Assembly: GCA_026708185.1 (NCBI GenBank) | Contig: JAPOVK010000019.1 | Location: forward strand, 186,001-250,000 | DNA from: Gammaproteobacteria bacterium | GTDB lineage: Bacteria > Pseudomonadota > Gammaproteobacteria > Pseudomonadales > Azotimanducaceae | Length of the DNA stretch: 64,000 nt | Reading direction: 5' to 3' | Shown: piece after piece, positions 29,083 through 39,881 of the stretch | How positions within the stretch are numbered: the stretch's first letter is position 1 | How the letters are laid out: the number at the start of each line of letters is the position of its first letter | Notes under the pieces: generated by a model | The model's input: only the letters and a program-made list of their open reading frames with translations | Told to the model about the DNA's origin: nothing | Database searches by the model: none | Translations under genes and position numbers: made by a program

Positions 29083-31827
29083 TTGGACTGCAGACCGGAC
29101 AATTCGGGCCGGAGCCCGTTGGCCGGCCCCATCGGGGCCGCCGTCGTCAGCTTCGCGGCGCTCGTCGCCGCCGGGGTTGAGCTCGAGCCCGTGGAGGCGA
29201 CCGCCCCATCGGACGGCGAACCCCTAGAGACGCTTGAGAGCATGATCCGCCACGCCGAACTGGTCGTGACCGCGGAAAAGGTCGAGGAAGACATCCTCGG
29301 CCTACCGATGACGATCACGGCGTTCGACGCCGACATGCTCGAGCAGTTCGTACTCCAGGACCGCCTCGATCTGCAAAACCTCGTCCCGGGGCTGCAGTTC
29401 GGCGACGAAATGGACCAGGAAGGGCAAGGCACTGTCATCCGCGGAATCGGCACGCGGCTTGCCGGCCAAACCCACACCGACCGCGCCGTGGCAACCTACG
29501 TCGACGGCGCATACACCATCGGCCTTTACGGCACCTTGCCGGGGGGCGGCTTCGACCTCGAGCGCATCGAGGTCGCCCGCGGTCCGCAGGGCACGCTCAA
29601 CGGCCGCAACTCCATCGCCGGGTCGGTAAACCTCGTCTACAAGAAGCCGACGCCCGAGTGGGACGCCGAGATCATGACCGAGGTCACGGACGTGAGCCAG
29701 CAGCGCGTCAACGTCGCCGTCGGCGGTCCGATCCGGGGCCCGCTGAGCTTCCGGCTCACCGGCGGCGTCCACACCGGGGACGGGCGGCAGGCGAATCTAG
29801 GGCTCGGCGATGACTACGACCGGCCCGACCACAGATTCTACGCGCCACAACTTCGGCTCACGACCGAACGGTTCGACATGAACGTCCGGGCCTCGCGGGT
29901 CGAGGACCAAGGTTCGTCGCGGTCGCTCGTGACGCTCAACAACCTCAACACGACCGATCCGTTCGTCACTCTGGGGCCCCAGGGCAGCCAGACCGCCCCG
30001 CCGCCACCGGGCAGCGAACCCGTGCCGAACGAACTGTATCGCTACGCGACCCCGAACCCGGCCATCGACGCCAGGTGTCCCGTCGGGGTGCCCGGATTCA
30101 AGTGCGGCGACATCGAGAACAAGGTCGCGCTCAACTTCACGGGCCGCCAGGAAAGCCAGGCCGACCAGGTGAACCTCTATGCGCAGTACCGGCTGACCGA
30201 AACCCTGAGCGTGCGCTACAGCTTCAACCGCAACGACGTCAGCATGGTCAACATCAAGGACGGCGACTACGCGAACCGCGTCGCGACACCGACCGACCAC
30301 ACCGTCGCGGCGGACGGCATGGTAAGCCCGTTCGACGACACGCACTACGTTTTGCCGTACATCTACGACGAGGCTTCGCACGAACTGCAGATCACCTCGG
30401 ATTTCCCTGGCCGGTTCAACTTCATTGCCGGCCTATTCGCCTACGACAACACCACGTTCTGGGATCTCGTTCGCGTCGACCAGACGCGTTCCTACCGGTT
30501 CGGCACAGCGGACGAACAGGCGCGGGCCGCATCACCCATCTTCGGGTTCGTGCCGGTCTCGGGCTGCCGGGACGTCCTGACGAACGTCATCGAGGCGTTC
30601 GGAATCGGCACCAGTGATCCGGCGCAGGCCGGCGACTGGGAAGGCCTGTACTGGTATTGCCCGGCGGGCACCGAACACACGAGCACGGTGCGTTTCTACA
30701 CAGGGGCCGACTCCAAGACGCAAGCTGCTTTCGCGACCGGCACTTTCGCATTGAGCGAGCGTTGGACGGTCTCGGGCGGCTTGCGCCACACAGCCGACGA
30801 GAAGGCGCAGAAGCCCGAGGAAGGCGGCGGATTCGCCCTGTTTGAGGTCGGTTCGCTGCTCGGCGTGTTCTTCCCGAACGGCGGCACGCCGGATGCGCAC
30901 ACCTGGGACCGCCTGATAGGACATGTCAGCCTCGAGTACACGACCGAAGCCGACAACCTGCTCTACGGGCGCGTGTCAACCGGCTACCGATCCGGCGGGT
31001 TCAACAGCCCGATCCCGGGGCTCGAGGTCCCGTTCATCGAAGAAGAGACCCTGGTTAACTACGAGGTCGGCGCCAAGGGCTTGTATCTGGACTCACGCCT
31101 GCGCTTGACCGTCGGGCTGTGGCGAGCGGACTACGACGGCTTCCAGTTGAACGGCAACCAGCCGCCCCGCGAGGGATTCCATCTGCCGGTGTGGTCGTCC
31201 ACGCCGCTGGCCGAATACACGTCCAACATAGACGACACGACGCTGTGGGGTGTGGACGTGGAGTTCAGCCACCTCATCAGCGAGCGCTGGCGATTGAGTG
31301 GCTTCTATGCTTTTCAAGGTTCGAAGATCGGGCCGCACTCCTCGGTGATCTGGGCAAACCCCAACGCCGAGTACGGGCAGTGGGACCACATCGATTTCGA
31401 CACGGGCCAGCCGACAACGAGCCCCTATCCACTCGCGACCGACATGACGGGCAACGAACTGCCCATGCAGCCGGCGCATAAGCTGACCCTGACGCTCGCA
31501 CACGAACGGCCGCTCGCCAACGGCAGTCGCCTCAACATCCAGACGAGCTATGCGTTCACCGGCGCTCAGCACCCGAACATCGCCAACGTCCGGGACTACG
31601 AGATCCCCTCCTATGCGCGCTGGGATGCGAACGCGATGTGGACCTCGGCCGACGAGAGTTGGTCCGTGCTCCTGTTCGCACAGAACATCCTCGACCAGAT
31701 AGGCTTGGTCGAGTTCGTCCCCGTGAGCGGCATCGGCGGCAATCCGGCGCTAGGCTATCCGACGAACCATCGCGAGATCGGTCTGCAGTTGCGCTACCGG
31801 CCACTCGGGAAACGCACAGGCCCCTAA
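29083..31827 (+). CDS. TonB-dependent receptor
   Basis: Plug domain (EDILGLPMTITAFDADMLEQFVLQDRLDLQNLVPGLQFGDEM...FDLERIEVARGPQGTLNGRNSIAGSVNLVYKKP) and barrel; SD AAGGAGG before TTG at 29083. Confidence 0.9.
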   Translation: MDCRPDNSGRSPLAGPIGAAVVSFAALVAAGVELEPVEATAPSDGEPLETLESMIRHAELVVTAEKVEEDILGLPMTITAFDADMLEQFVLQDRLDLQNLVPGLQFGDEMDQEGQGTVIRGIGTRLAGQTHTDRAVATYVDGAYTIGLYGTLPGGGFDLERIEVARGPQGTLNGRNSIAGSVNLVYKKPTPEWDAEIMTEVTDVSQQRVNVAVGGPIRGPLSFRLTGGVHTGDGRQANLGLGDDYDRPDHRFYAPQLRLTTERFDMNVRASRVEDQGSSRSLVTLNNLNTTDPFVTLGPQGSQTAPPPPGSEPVPNELYRYATPNPAIDARCPVGVPGFKCGDIENKVALNFTGRQESQADQVNLYAQYRLTETLSVRYSFNRNDVSMVNIKDGDYANRVATPTDHTVAADGMVSPFDDTHYVLPYIYDEASHELQITSDFPGRFNFIAGLFAYDNTTFWDLVRVDQTRSYRFGTADEQARAASPIFGFVPVSGCRDVLTNVIEAFGIGTSDPAQAGDWEGLYWYCPAGTEHTSTVRFYTGADSKTQAAFATGTFALSERWTVSGGLRHTADEKAQKPEEGGGFALFEVGSLLGVFFPNGGTPDAHTWDRLIGHVSLEYTTEADNLLYGRVSTGYRSGGFNSPIPGLEVPFIEEETLVNYEVGAKGLYLDSRLRLTVGLWRADYDGFQLNGNQPPREGFHLPVWSSTPLAEYTSNIDDTTLWGVDVEFSHLISERWRLSGFYAFQGSKIGPHSSVIWANPNAEYGQWDHIDFDTGQPTTSPYPLATDMTGNELPMQPAHKLTLTLAHERPLANGSRLNIQTSYAFTGAQHPNIANVRDYEIPSYARWDANAMWTSADESWSVLLFAQNILDQIGLVEFVPVSGIGGNPALGYPTNHREIGLQLRYRPLGKRTGP

Positions 31828-32416
31828 CAGGCAGGCCGGTGGTAGTAGACCGCCGGCCAGACGCTGCCCGCGTGAAGGCGCGGTCCAGCGGCGAAGCGCC
31901 GGAGGATGCGTACTTGGCCGAGGTGGCGGCACACGCCGTTGGCGCTCCTCCCCGGCGTTCGAGGATGCGCTGGTGTCCGGATGTGCCCGGACACCGCTCC
32001 TTGTGCGCCGCTGCGGCGGTGGCTGAACGGATGAACGGATCGAGCTACTCTCTCGATGTTGATCGATTGCACGCGGTTTCGACCACGGTAGATCCGAGCA
32101 CGGATACCCAACCAGTCTGAAGCGCAAGCCCCGTCACTACCGGACTTTGGTGAGCAGCGGCAAGCCACGTCGCGGCGCACAATCTGGCCGTGCGCGAATC
32201 CGGAAGCGACGGGGCGCGAAACGGCGCTGGCGCGCAGCGGCCGCGCAGGCTGATACACACACTCCCTTGCCATCCGGTACGCGCGAAGATATGTTCGCGG
32301 CTGACGGCGACGCTCCCCCCGAGAGCGCCGCGACTGCAACGGATAGTCGGCGGCGGGCACAGGCATGCGGATAGGCTCGCCACCCGGTGGTTCGGACACG
32401 AAGGCAAGGACTGCGA

Positions 32417-35271
32417 ATGGCCGACGACATGACTCTGACGGTCGGACACCGTCTCGGACCCTACCGGGTTGCGCGCGTGCTCGGACGCGGCACGTTCGGC
32501 AACGTCTACCTGTGCACCGACGATGACGGCCGCGAGGTGGTTCTCCGCGAGTACATGCCGCGCGGACTCGCGGTGCGTGGCGCGGACGGCCTCGTGCGGC
32601 CACAAGTGCCGGCTGCGGAGGCGACATTCAGGGCGGGACTCACGGGTTTCGTGGCGCGGGCGGAGCGCATGGTCGCCGTTGCGCATCCGAACATCGTCAG
32701 CATCCATCGGGTGTTCACCGCGCGCGGCACGGCCTACGTGGCGATGGACCACGTCCCCGGGACCTCGCTGGCCGCTTCGCTGGGCCCTGCGGAGACGCTG
32801 CCGCCGAACCGGTTGGCGGCAGTTCTGCTGCCGGTGCTCGACGGCCTGCAGGGGATGCATCGCGACGGCCTCGCCCACGGCAGCATCGGCCTCGGCAGCA
32901 TTGTCGCGCGGGACGACGGAACCCCCGTCCTGCTCGGCATCGCGGTGCCCCCCCAGAACGAGTTCGGCATGGTCGCGCGCCCGAACTACGCCCCGATCGA
33001 GCGCCATTCGGCGCAAGGCAGCCTTGTCGACCAAAGAACTGACGTCTACTCGATCGGGGCCGTCATGTACCGCTGCCTGGCCGGTTTACCGCCGCCCGAG
33101 GCGCCGCTTCGCGCGGAACGCGACACGCTTGTTCCAGCCGCGCGCGCCGCGGGCCGGCGCCGCGGCTACAGCGACGCCCTCACAGCCGCCGTCGACGCTT
33201 CGCTCGCGGTCCAGCCGCAAGACCGCCCGCAGAGTCTCGACGGGCTGCGCGCCGCGCTCGCGGCCGCCGTGGAGAAGCCGGAACCCGCCGACGCGCCCGA
33301 GCAGGGAGGCAGCCCCAAAGACGCCGACGAGCAGCAAGACGCCGGTCGGTCACATCGCGTCGCCGGTCGCCGCGGTCGACAGCCGGGGGCTACGGTCAAG
33401 GTGCCGCGCGTGCGCGCCGCTGCCATCGCGGTCGCTGCTGCCGGCGCGCTGCTGGTCGCCGGCATAGTCCTCTTCCGAACCGGCGACGAACCCCGATCAG
33501 CGCACGAACCGCCCCCGGTGGCCGCGCAGCCGACCGCCGTCGACGCCCCTCCCGAGATCCAGCCGGTTACGACGGAGCCGGCGGCCACTGCGGACCCGGT
33601 ACTGGAACCCACGCCCGGGGAGGACGATACGCCGAGCGTGACCGAGGTCGCCGACGCTCCCCCGTCCACGGAGGACGACCTTCCCGTGCTTCCGGCTACG
33701 CTCGTCGTCGAGACGGTGCCCCGGGGCGCCCGGGTGCTACTCGACGGCGAGGACATCGGCGAAACACCGCTCATCGCGTCTGTGCCAGAGGGTGACCACA
33801 TCGTGACGCTGCGGCATCCTCTGTTCGACACGCTGGAGTTGCCCGGCCAAGCCCTGACGCCGGGCGAGGAACTGCGGATCGAACGTGAACTGGTGCGGGC
33901 AACCGGCGCACTGCGACTCACCGGTGCCCCCGCTCACGCCTGGATTGAGTACGACGGCCGCCGCCTAGCCGACGCCTTGCCGACGACGCTCGAGGGGATT
34001 CCGACCGGCACCGTCATCCTCGAGGCGGGCGCGGACGGCCATGATTCCGCCACGATCACCGTCGAGGTGCGGCGCGATGCCAGCGAAACGGTGGAAATTC
34101 AACTCCAGCGCATGTCCGGCACGCTAACGTTGGTTCTCGACCCCGCGGACGCCCGCGTGCTGCTGGCCGACGGGGCAGGTCCCTACCTGCCAGGAATGGA
34201 GATCGCTCATGGGACGCATCGCGTCGACGTATCCAGCGACGGCTACCGCACGGCGTCGAGGACCTTCGAGGTGGCGGGCGCGACGACGATTGCGGTGACG
34301 CTAGAACCGGTACTTGAGCCCTTGACGATCCTGACCGACCCCGGCAGCGCCGCCGTCGGGTTCGTGGATGCCCCGCTCGCTACGTCGACGGCATTCTCGT
34401 GCCGCCCGGCGAGTACGCGCTGCGCGCGACACTGCCCGGCTACGCACCCTGGTCCGGCACCGTCCGACATGCCGACGCTCCGACGGTGCACGCCGTCACG
34501 CTGGAGTTCGTGTCCGCGCAGTACGCTGATCCGCTTCGCCTCGGTGGCAGCGGCCCGACCATGGCGGTCGTTCCGGCCGGTAGCTTCGATCTGGGTTGCG
34601 GCAGCGACCCCGCGTGCGCGGCGGCCGGGGATACGCCGCAATCGGTGAACTTCGCCGCCCCGTTTGCCCTGTCCATGCACGAGGTGACCTTCGATGAGTT
34701 CGACCGCTTCGCAACCGCGACGGAGCGAACGCGGCCGGACGACGCCGGCTGGGGCCGCGGCAGAAGGCCGGTGATCAACGTGTCGTGGCACGACGCGTCG
34801 GCATACGCCGGTTGGCTTTCCGAGCAGACCGGCCGGGATTACCGTCTTCCCACGGAGGCGGAGTGGGAATACGCGGCGCGTGGGGACACCGCAACGGCCT
34901 ACCACTGGGGAGATGTCGCTGGCAGCGGCCAGGCCAATTGCGGCGACTGTGGGGGCCGCGCCGCCGGGCGCACGCTTCCCGCGGGATCGTTCGCCGCCAA
35001 CGCCTGGGGGTTGCACGACATGCACGGCAATGTATGGGAATGGGTCCAGGACTGCTGGAACGCCCGCCCCGCCGTTTCACCGCCCGACAACGCCACAACG
35101 ACCCGGGAAGACTGCGACAGGCGGGTCCTCCGCGGCGGCTCGTGGTTGAACTCCGCCGAGTACGCGCGCTCTACAAGCAGGCTGAGCGGAAACGCCGATG
35201 TGCGCGGCACCATCGCGGGCTTCAGGGTGGCCACACGCGATCTCTCTGGCGTCGGCGTAGAACGACCCTGA
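32417..35271 (+). pseudogene. Pseudokinase-TM-PEGA-FGE-like fusion interrupted by a single -1 frame break near 34371-34374
   Basis: LGPYRVARVLGRGTFGNVYLC; VVLREYMP; HRD replaced by AHGS; DFG replaced by LGI; TM VRAAAIAVAAAGALLVAGIVLF; PEGA-like repeats (LVVETVPRGARVLLDGEDIGETPLIASVPEGDHIVTLRHP). One added C in the CCCC run restores GFVDAPARYVDGILVPPGEYALRATLPGY and reads into the FGE-like ORF ending at 35271. May be an intact gene if the break is a sequence error. Confidence 0.75.
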
Positions 35272-35387
35272 CGGACTTGCCAACGGCGACCATTGGCGGC
35301 GCTTTCCCGCTCCCTGGCTCGCGGAACTCTGCCTTGTTCGCGGCTGGACGCAACGCAACGCTGCGTCGCGCTCGGAAGGTCGTCAGA

Positions 35388-37142
35388 TCAGGGTCGGTAG
35401 CTAAACTGGATCGGCTGCATGACCCGCTGCGCCAAGCGGCAGTCCGTGTCCGTATCGGAGATGAACTGCCACGACCGGGCAGCCCGGATGGCTGCGCCAA
35501 GGAACCGGTTGAAATGCCGTGGTACTTCCGCGCTAGACCTCGACCTGACGACGGCAATGCTCTCGTCCAGCGTCTCGCCCCGGCTGTCGACCAGGAAGCT
35601 CAAAACCACCGTCGCCTCGCCCCGGTTCACGTTGTACGGATAGGGAGGCATGGCATTCGCTGACGCGTGGGCCAGCCGGCACACTGGATCTGGGCCTGCG
35701 CCAGTGGCCAGCGACGAGTCGACGGGCGGCGATCCCTCGGCGGGAGGAGTTGTCACAGAAGCTGCCGATTGGGGGGAGGCGCCGCTGCCCGCGGGAGGCT
35801 CAGGCAGGGCCGCGGCAACGACGTCCGTCGGGATTCCCGGATCTGCGAGTTCGGCGTCCCCGCCTAGCGCGGCCGACGCCTCGGAAGGGCCTCCCGGGGA
35901 TAGGACCACGCTCGGCGACGACGCACTGGCAGCAAGCGCCTGGGACCCGGAGGCAGGCTCGGGCACCTGTTCGGGGACTGGACCATCCGCGGCCTGGCGC
36001 TCTGTCGCCGCTCGTTCATCGAGTGCGAGCTCGCGCGCTTCGAGCGCCGCAAGGCGTTCGCGGTAACGTCGGTCCCGGTCCTCCGACTCCTCTGCCAGGC
36101 GCCGCGCCTCGGCGTCGAGCGCCGCCTCGCGCTCCGCGATCTGGGCTAGCCGGTCACCCTCGACCTGGGCCGCCGGTTGTACCGGTTCCGCCGGGACCGG
36201 TTCGGGCGGCACCTCGCGGATTGGTTCGTAGCGCGGCTGCACGGCGTAGGCGAGGCTAGGCGGCTGGTCCCGGAAACTCACCGCCGATCCGACGAAATAA
36301 GCGCGCCAGAAACGCTTGTGTAGAAGCTCGGAGCCCGGCTCGTCCGTGAGGCCCATCCGCGGCAGATAGAAGATCGTCACTGGCGGGCCCGTCGACCGCA
36401 AGCCGGACGACGCACGCGTCGCGGCCGCCTTCCGGTAGTTGTCGAAACCCCAGCCGTCCGGGCCTGCGTCCAGGTGCGAGAACCAGTCGGAGTGGTGAAG
36501 CATGTCGGAGAACACGTAGAGCGCCTTGGGCGGGGGCCGCGCGGGCCCGCCGCGCAAGGACGCTTCGAGTGCGTCCACCAAAGGCGCATCCGAGACGGGT
36601 GTTCCGGCGTCCGGTGTCTGGATGCTGTTCAGACGCTCGCCGAGCGCCGTTCGCCGCTCGCAGAACCGGACAGCAAGGTCGCGCGTCGCCCGCGGCAACT
36701 GCCCTGGTAGGTCGTCGCAATCGCGGTGGCGCGCGGTCTGGTCCTTCGCGGTCGGCACTTGGAGATCGGCGTTGCGATAGGGCTTGCAGATCCGACCGAC
36801 GAACCACAGCGGCTCCGCGGGATCGTCCTCGATCGTGTACACGCGCAGTTCCGCATGCGCCGCCAAGCCAACCGTCACATGCTCGAGCAGCAGCCCGGGG
36901 AGCTCGGCGAGATCGGCATCTAGCGGCTTGCTGACATCCACGAGAAACGCTGCCCGTTCGCCGGTATCGCCGGTCACGGGACAGAAATCCTCGTCGAAAG
37001 TACTCGGGTTGGAGGCCGGACCGGTTGCCAGAAACAACACCAGGGCCACCGCAGCCGATCCGAGGAGCACGATCGGTGGCCAGACTCTGCCGCCCCGCTT
37101 GCGGGCCGACATGGGCTTCGCGTTCGTCGCGGACGGCGACAT
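35388..37142 (-). CDS. Membrane-anchored VWA-like, coiled-coil, TonB-C-like protein (paralog A)
   Basis: N-terminal TM (VWPPIVLLGSAAVALVLFLATG), RAAFLVDVSKPLDADLAELPGLLLE...KALYVFSDMLHHSDWFSHLD, coiled coil (LAQIAEREAALDAEARRLAEESEDRDRRYRERLAALEARE), C-terminal GEATVVLSFLVDSRGETLDESIAVVRSR..FNRFLGAAIRAARSWQF. Confidence 0.68.
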   Translation of the reverse strand: MSPSATNAKPMSARKRGGRVWPPIVLLGSAAVALVLFLATGPASNPSTFDEDFCPVTGDTGERAAFLVDVSKPLDADLAELPGLLLEHVTVGLAAHAELRVYTIEDDPAEPLWFVGRICKPYRNADLQVPTAKDQTARHRDCDDLPGQLPRATRDLAVRFCERRTALGERLNSIQTPDAGTPVSDAPLVDALEASLRGGPARPPPKALYVFSDMLHHSDWFSHLDAGPDGWGFDNYRKAAATRASSGLRSTGPPVTIFYLPRMGLTDEPGSELLHKRFWRAYFVGSAVSFRDQPPSLAYAVQPRYEPIREVPPEPVPAEPVQPAAQVEGDRLAQIAEREAALDAEARRLAEESEDRDRRYRERLAALEARELALDERAATERQAADGPVPEQVPEPASGSQALAASASSPSVVLSPGGPSEASAALGGDAELADPGIPTDVVAAALPEPPAGSGASPQSAASVTTPPAEGSPPVDSSLATGAGPDPVCRLAHASANAMPPYPYNVNRGEATVVLSFLVDSRGETLDESIAVVRSRSSAEVPRHFNRFLGAAIRAARSWQFISDTDTDCRLAQRVMQPIQFSYRP

Positions 37143-37629
37143 CAACGGCACTTCGCTTTTCGGTAGATCATCCCTCCCCCGGAACCATCTTGCCCACAAC
37201 CGCTGCCGGTTGCCCGGAGTCTACCGGCATGCCGCGCACCTGTCAGCCCCCGACACTGGGGAGCAGGACCTGTTACGAGACCCGCGGTCCATTCCAACAC
37301 GGAGATGGGCCGGTAGAGGGGCGGTTCCGGATCCAGTAGGGGCCGCCGGGCTGGCTACCGATGGGGTCGCTCGTTGCCATCCCGCACGAGCCGGCCCTTG
37401 GGCAAACGCGGACCCGTCACGCCCTCTTCGGGTCTTTCATGGGCGTCGGCACGCCACCTGCCGCTTCCATGAACCTCTAGGGCGATCGACTCGCCACGGA
37501 CAAACGGACCCGCGCGCCACGGCCAAGGCACTCCCGTGCCATGGTCGTGCGCAGCGCCGGGCCGTCGCGCTGTTGGCCGCGAGCTTGCCTCGGGATCCGA
37601 TCCAATGCCCGAGGCGGGCTCGGGATCAA

Positions 37630-38835
37630 TTACGGCGCGTAGGTGAGCGTCAACCAGGCCTTGGTCGTGTCCGTCGCGTGAGCTTCGGCGCGGTACCGGG
37701 CAAGCTTGCCCTGCACGCTCAGCCGCTCGTGCACGAACGTGGCCGACACGCCGGCTTCCTCCCCGTAGTCGATCCCGCCGTGCCAGGACCGGTAGGCGTG
37801 CAGCGTCCCCGCGAAGGTCACCTCCCCGACCTTGGCAGACGCGGACAGATAGGCGTCCTTGAGTCCCGCGGCAGGCTTGACCGCGGCGAACTTGTCCGCC
37901 CAGCCACGGTAGATGTGCTCCGCTCCTATAGGCGTCTGCACCGCGGCAACGCCGTCGTCGCTGCCGAGCGCCTCCCAGCCAAGTGTGAGCTTCGCGCGAC
38001 CCACGTTCCGTCGCATTTCGAGCGCGTAGCGCGGCGCACTGTACGAGATCGGGGCGTCCCCCCAATCCTGCTGGCGCCCAGCCGACGCGGACAGGCCCCA
38101 GCCGCCGAATGTACCGGCGTAGTCCAGCCCGGCCGTGGCACTGGAGTTCGCCGGGCCGTTGCCGTTCTCGAAGTCGAGCAGGTAGGCGAACGCGCCGAAG
38201 GCGTGACCGGCGGCGGGCGTGAGCGACGCGCGGAAAAGGTGCGAGTCACCAGACCAGGTATCCGGCTGGGGCCCGTCGCCGGGGCCGAATATGCGATTCA
38301 CGCGATTGACGTAGGCGTAGTCCACGCTCGCACGGTCGCCGGCCGCCTCGATGCGCAGGGCGTCGAAACTCTGCTCGTTCTGGCGCCACGCCTTGAAGCC
38401 GACGAAATGCTGGCCCGCATGCGCGATGCGCTGGCGGCCCGCCGAGACGGTGACGCGGCTATTGCGGTACCGCACGAAGGCCTGGTTCAGGTCGAAGCCG
38501 ACGGGATCGGCAACCACCGGGTACTCGGTTCGGCCGTTGACCGTGGAGTTGTACTTTTCGGACCCGAGACTGGCTACATAGTCCGCCTGAACGCCTAACG
38601 AGAGACCTTCGGCGGGCGGCATCACCCAACCTAGGCGAAGGCGCGCGGTTGATGCGGCCGATTCCCGCGCGAATCCTTCCTGGTCAACCGTCTCGAACCG
38701 GTACCGGACGCCGAACATCGGCGTGGTGTCCTGCGCCCTCTCGCGGAATCCGGCCGCAGCAGGCACCGCGACACCCGCAACCAGGGCCCCGGCGATGAGC
38801 GCGACCGGCGCGAGGGCAACCGCTCGGACGCCCAT
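37630..38835 (-). CDS. Outer-membrane porin, alginate-export-like beta-barrel
   Basis: Signal peptide; FGVRYRFETVDQEGFARESAASTARLRLGWVMPPAEGLSLGVQADYV...VSAGRQRIAHAGQHFVGFKAWRQNEQSFDALRIEA...YVNRVNRIFGP. Confidence 0.75.
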   Translation of the reverse strand: MGVRAVALAPVALIAGALVAGVAVPAAAGFRERAQDTTPMFGVRYRFETVDQEGFARESAASTARLRLGWVMPPAEGLSLGVQADYVASLGSEKYNSTVNGRTEYPVVADPVGFDLNQAFVRYRNSRVTVSAGRQRIAHAGQHFVGFKAWRQNEQSFDALRIEAAGDRASVDYAYVNRVNRIFGPGDGPQPDTWSGDSHLFRASLTPAAGHAFGAFAYLLDFENGNGPANSSATAGLDYAGTFGGWGLSASAGRQQDWGDAPISYSAPRYALEMRRNVGRAKLTLGWEALGSDDGVAAVQTPIGAEHIYRGWADKFAAVKPAAGLKDAYLSASAKVGEVTFAGTLHAYRSWHGGIDYGEEAGVSATFVHERLSVQGKLARYRAEAHATDTTKAWLTLTYAP

Positions 38836-39881
38836 CAGGCGTCCACCGCTTCCGACATACTGTCGAGGTTCGCGATGACCAGGAGGACCTGGCGGAACAC
38901 GTCCGTCGGCACCTTGTTGCGAGGTATCGGGCGCGTCTCGCGGGGGATGTTGATGTCCAGGTGGTGCTTGATCCGCGTCATCTCGGCGAGCAGCATGTTG
39001 GTCGCGTCGTACACGACCGAAGGCGTGACGCGCACCAACGTCACGGTTGGCACGCTTGACGCGTCCATGCCGAGTTGGGTCTGCAGATTGACAATCTTGT
39101 AGCTCGCCCGCAGGACCTGCTGCGCCACGTCCTTCGGCGTCTTCCGGCCCTCGACGGGCGGCGCCTCCCGCGCGAGCGGCGCGCGCAGCCTGGCTGCGAT
39201 CAGTTCCAGCTCGTCCAGGATGTACTCCACGTTCAGGTACACGTCGTTCGGCGTCAGCGACCGCCCCGCGAGCCCGTCGAGAAGGAACGACGCGTCGGAT
39301 AGGTTCTTGTAGACCATCGACGGCGTCTTGCCCGTTTCGAATGGCGCGGCCGCGATCTCTTCGGTGATCGCCATCTGCGCCTTGACGGCACGCAACTCGC
39401 CAATGATGGCCGCCACGCTCGCCAGCACGTCGGCGGGTTGGACCTCCTTGATCGGGATCTGCCCAATCTGCGCCGGCGACACACCCCAGCGCTGCTGCAT
39501 ACGGGCCACTTTGGACATCACCTCGAGCGTCTTGGCATAGACGTGGACCGGCGCCCGGTCCTCCTGGAGCTCCGCCTCAGGCGGGTAGTCGTCCGCGCCG
39601 AGTTCCCGGCGCAGGATCTCGATCTCGGCGACGAGGTCGCGCGTTGCACGGAAGACATGGCTGGGCGTCACCGTGTCGCCCTCGCTTGTGCGGTCGAACC
39701 AGTCCGCGACCGCGTCGATCCAACCGCCCGCGTTCTCCTGGGCTTGCACCGTTCCCCCGAAAAGGGGAACGCAGCAGGACAGGACGGCCAGGTACCCGCG
39801 AATCGCCTTCGTCGACCTGCGACCGCATCGGCTGGTCCGATCTCTGCCCACCGCTCGTTGCTCGTACCACATTTGGCTCAT
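38835..39881 (-). CDS. Exported helical-repeat protein with eight xPxxV-initiated units
   Basis: SD TAGGAG before ATG at 39881; signal-like GYLAVLSCCVPLFGGTVQAQ; repeats beginning TPSHVFRATRDLV, APVHVYAKTLEVM, QPADVLASVAAII, TPSMVYKNLSDAS, TPNDVYLNVEYIL, TPKDVAQQVLRAS, TPSVVYDATNMLL, VPTDVFRQVLLVI. Stop and porin start overlap as TGATG. Confidence 0.8.
   Translation of the reverse strand: MSQMWYEQRAVGRDRTSRCGRRSTKAIRGYLAVLSCCVPLFGGTVQAQENAGGWIDAVADWFDRTSEGDTVTPSHVFRATRDLVAEIEILRRELGADDYPPEAELQEDRAPVHVYAKTLEVMSKVARMQQRWGVSPAQIGQIPIKEVQPADVLASVAAIIGELRAVKAQMAITEEIAAAPFETGKTPSMVYKNLSDASFLLDGLAGRSLTPNDVYLNVEYILDELELIAARLRAPLAREAPPVEGRKTPKDVAQQVLRASYKIVNLQTQLGMDASSVPTVTLVRVTPSVVYDATNMLLAEMTRIKHHLDINIPRETRPIPRNKVPTDVFRQVLLVIANLDSMSEAVDA

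Noticed and set aside
31824-33034. Minus-strand ORFs 31824-32627 and 32045-33034
   Set aside because: Arg-rich, motif-free, and overlap the pseudokinase 2 N-terminus.
34371-34374. Programmed -1 ribosomal frameshift in pseudokinase 2
   Set aside because: No canonical X-XXY-YYZ slippery heptamer at the C-run; a one-base deletion or sequence error explains it more simply.
26834-35271. Diversity-generating retroelement with FGE-like variable domains
   Set aside because: C-type-lectin/FGE folds are typical DGR targets, but I saw no reverse transcriptase and no template/variable repeat pair in the window.
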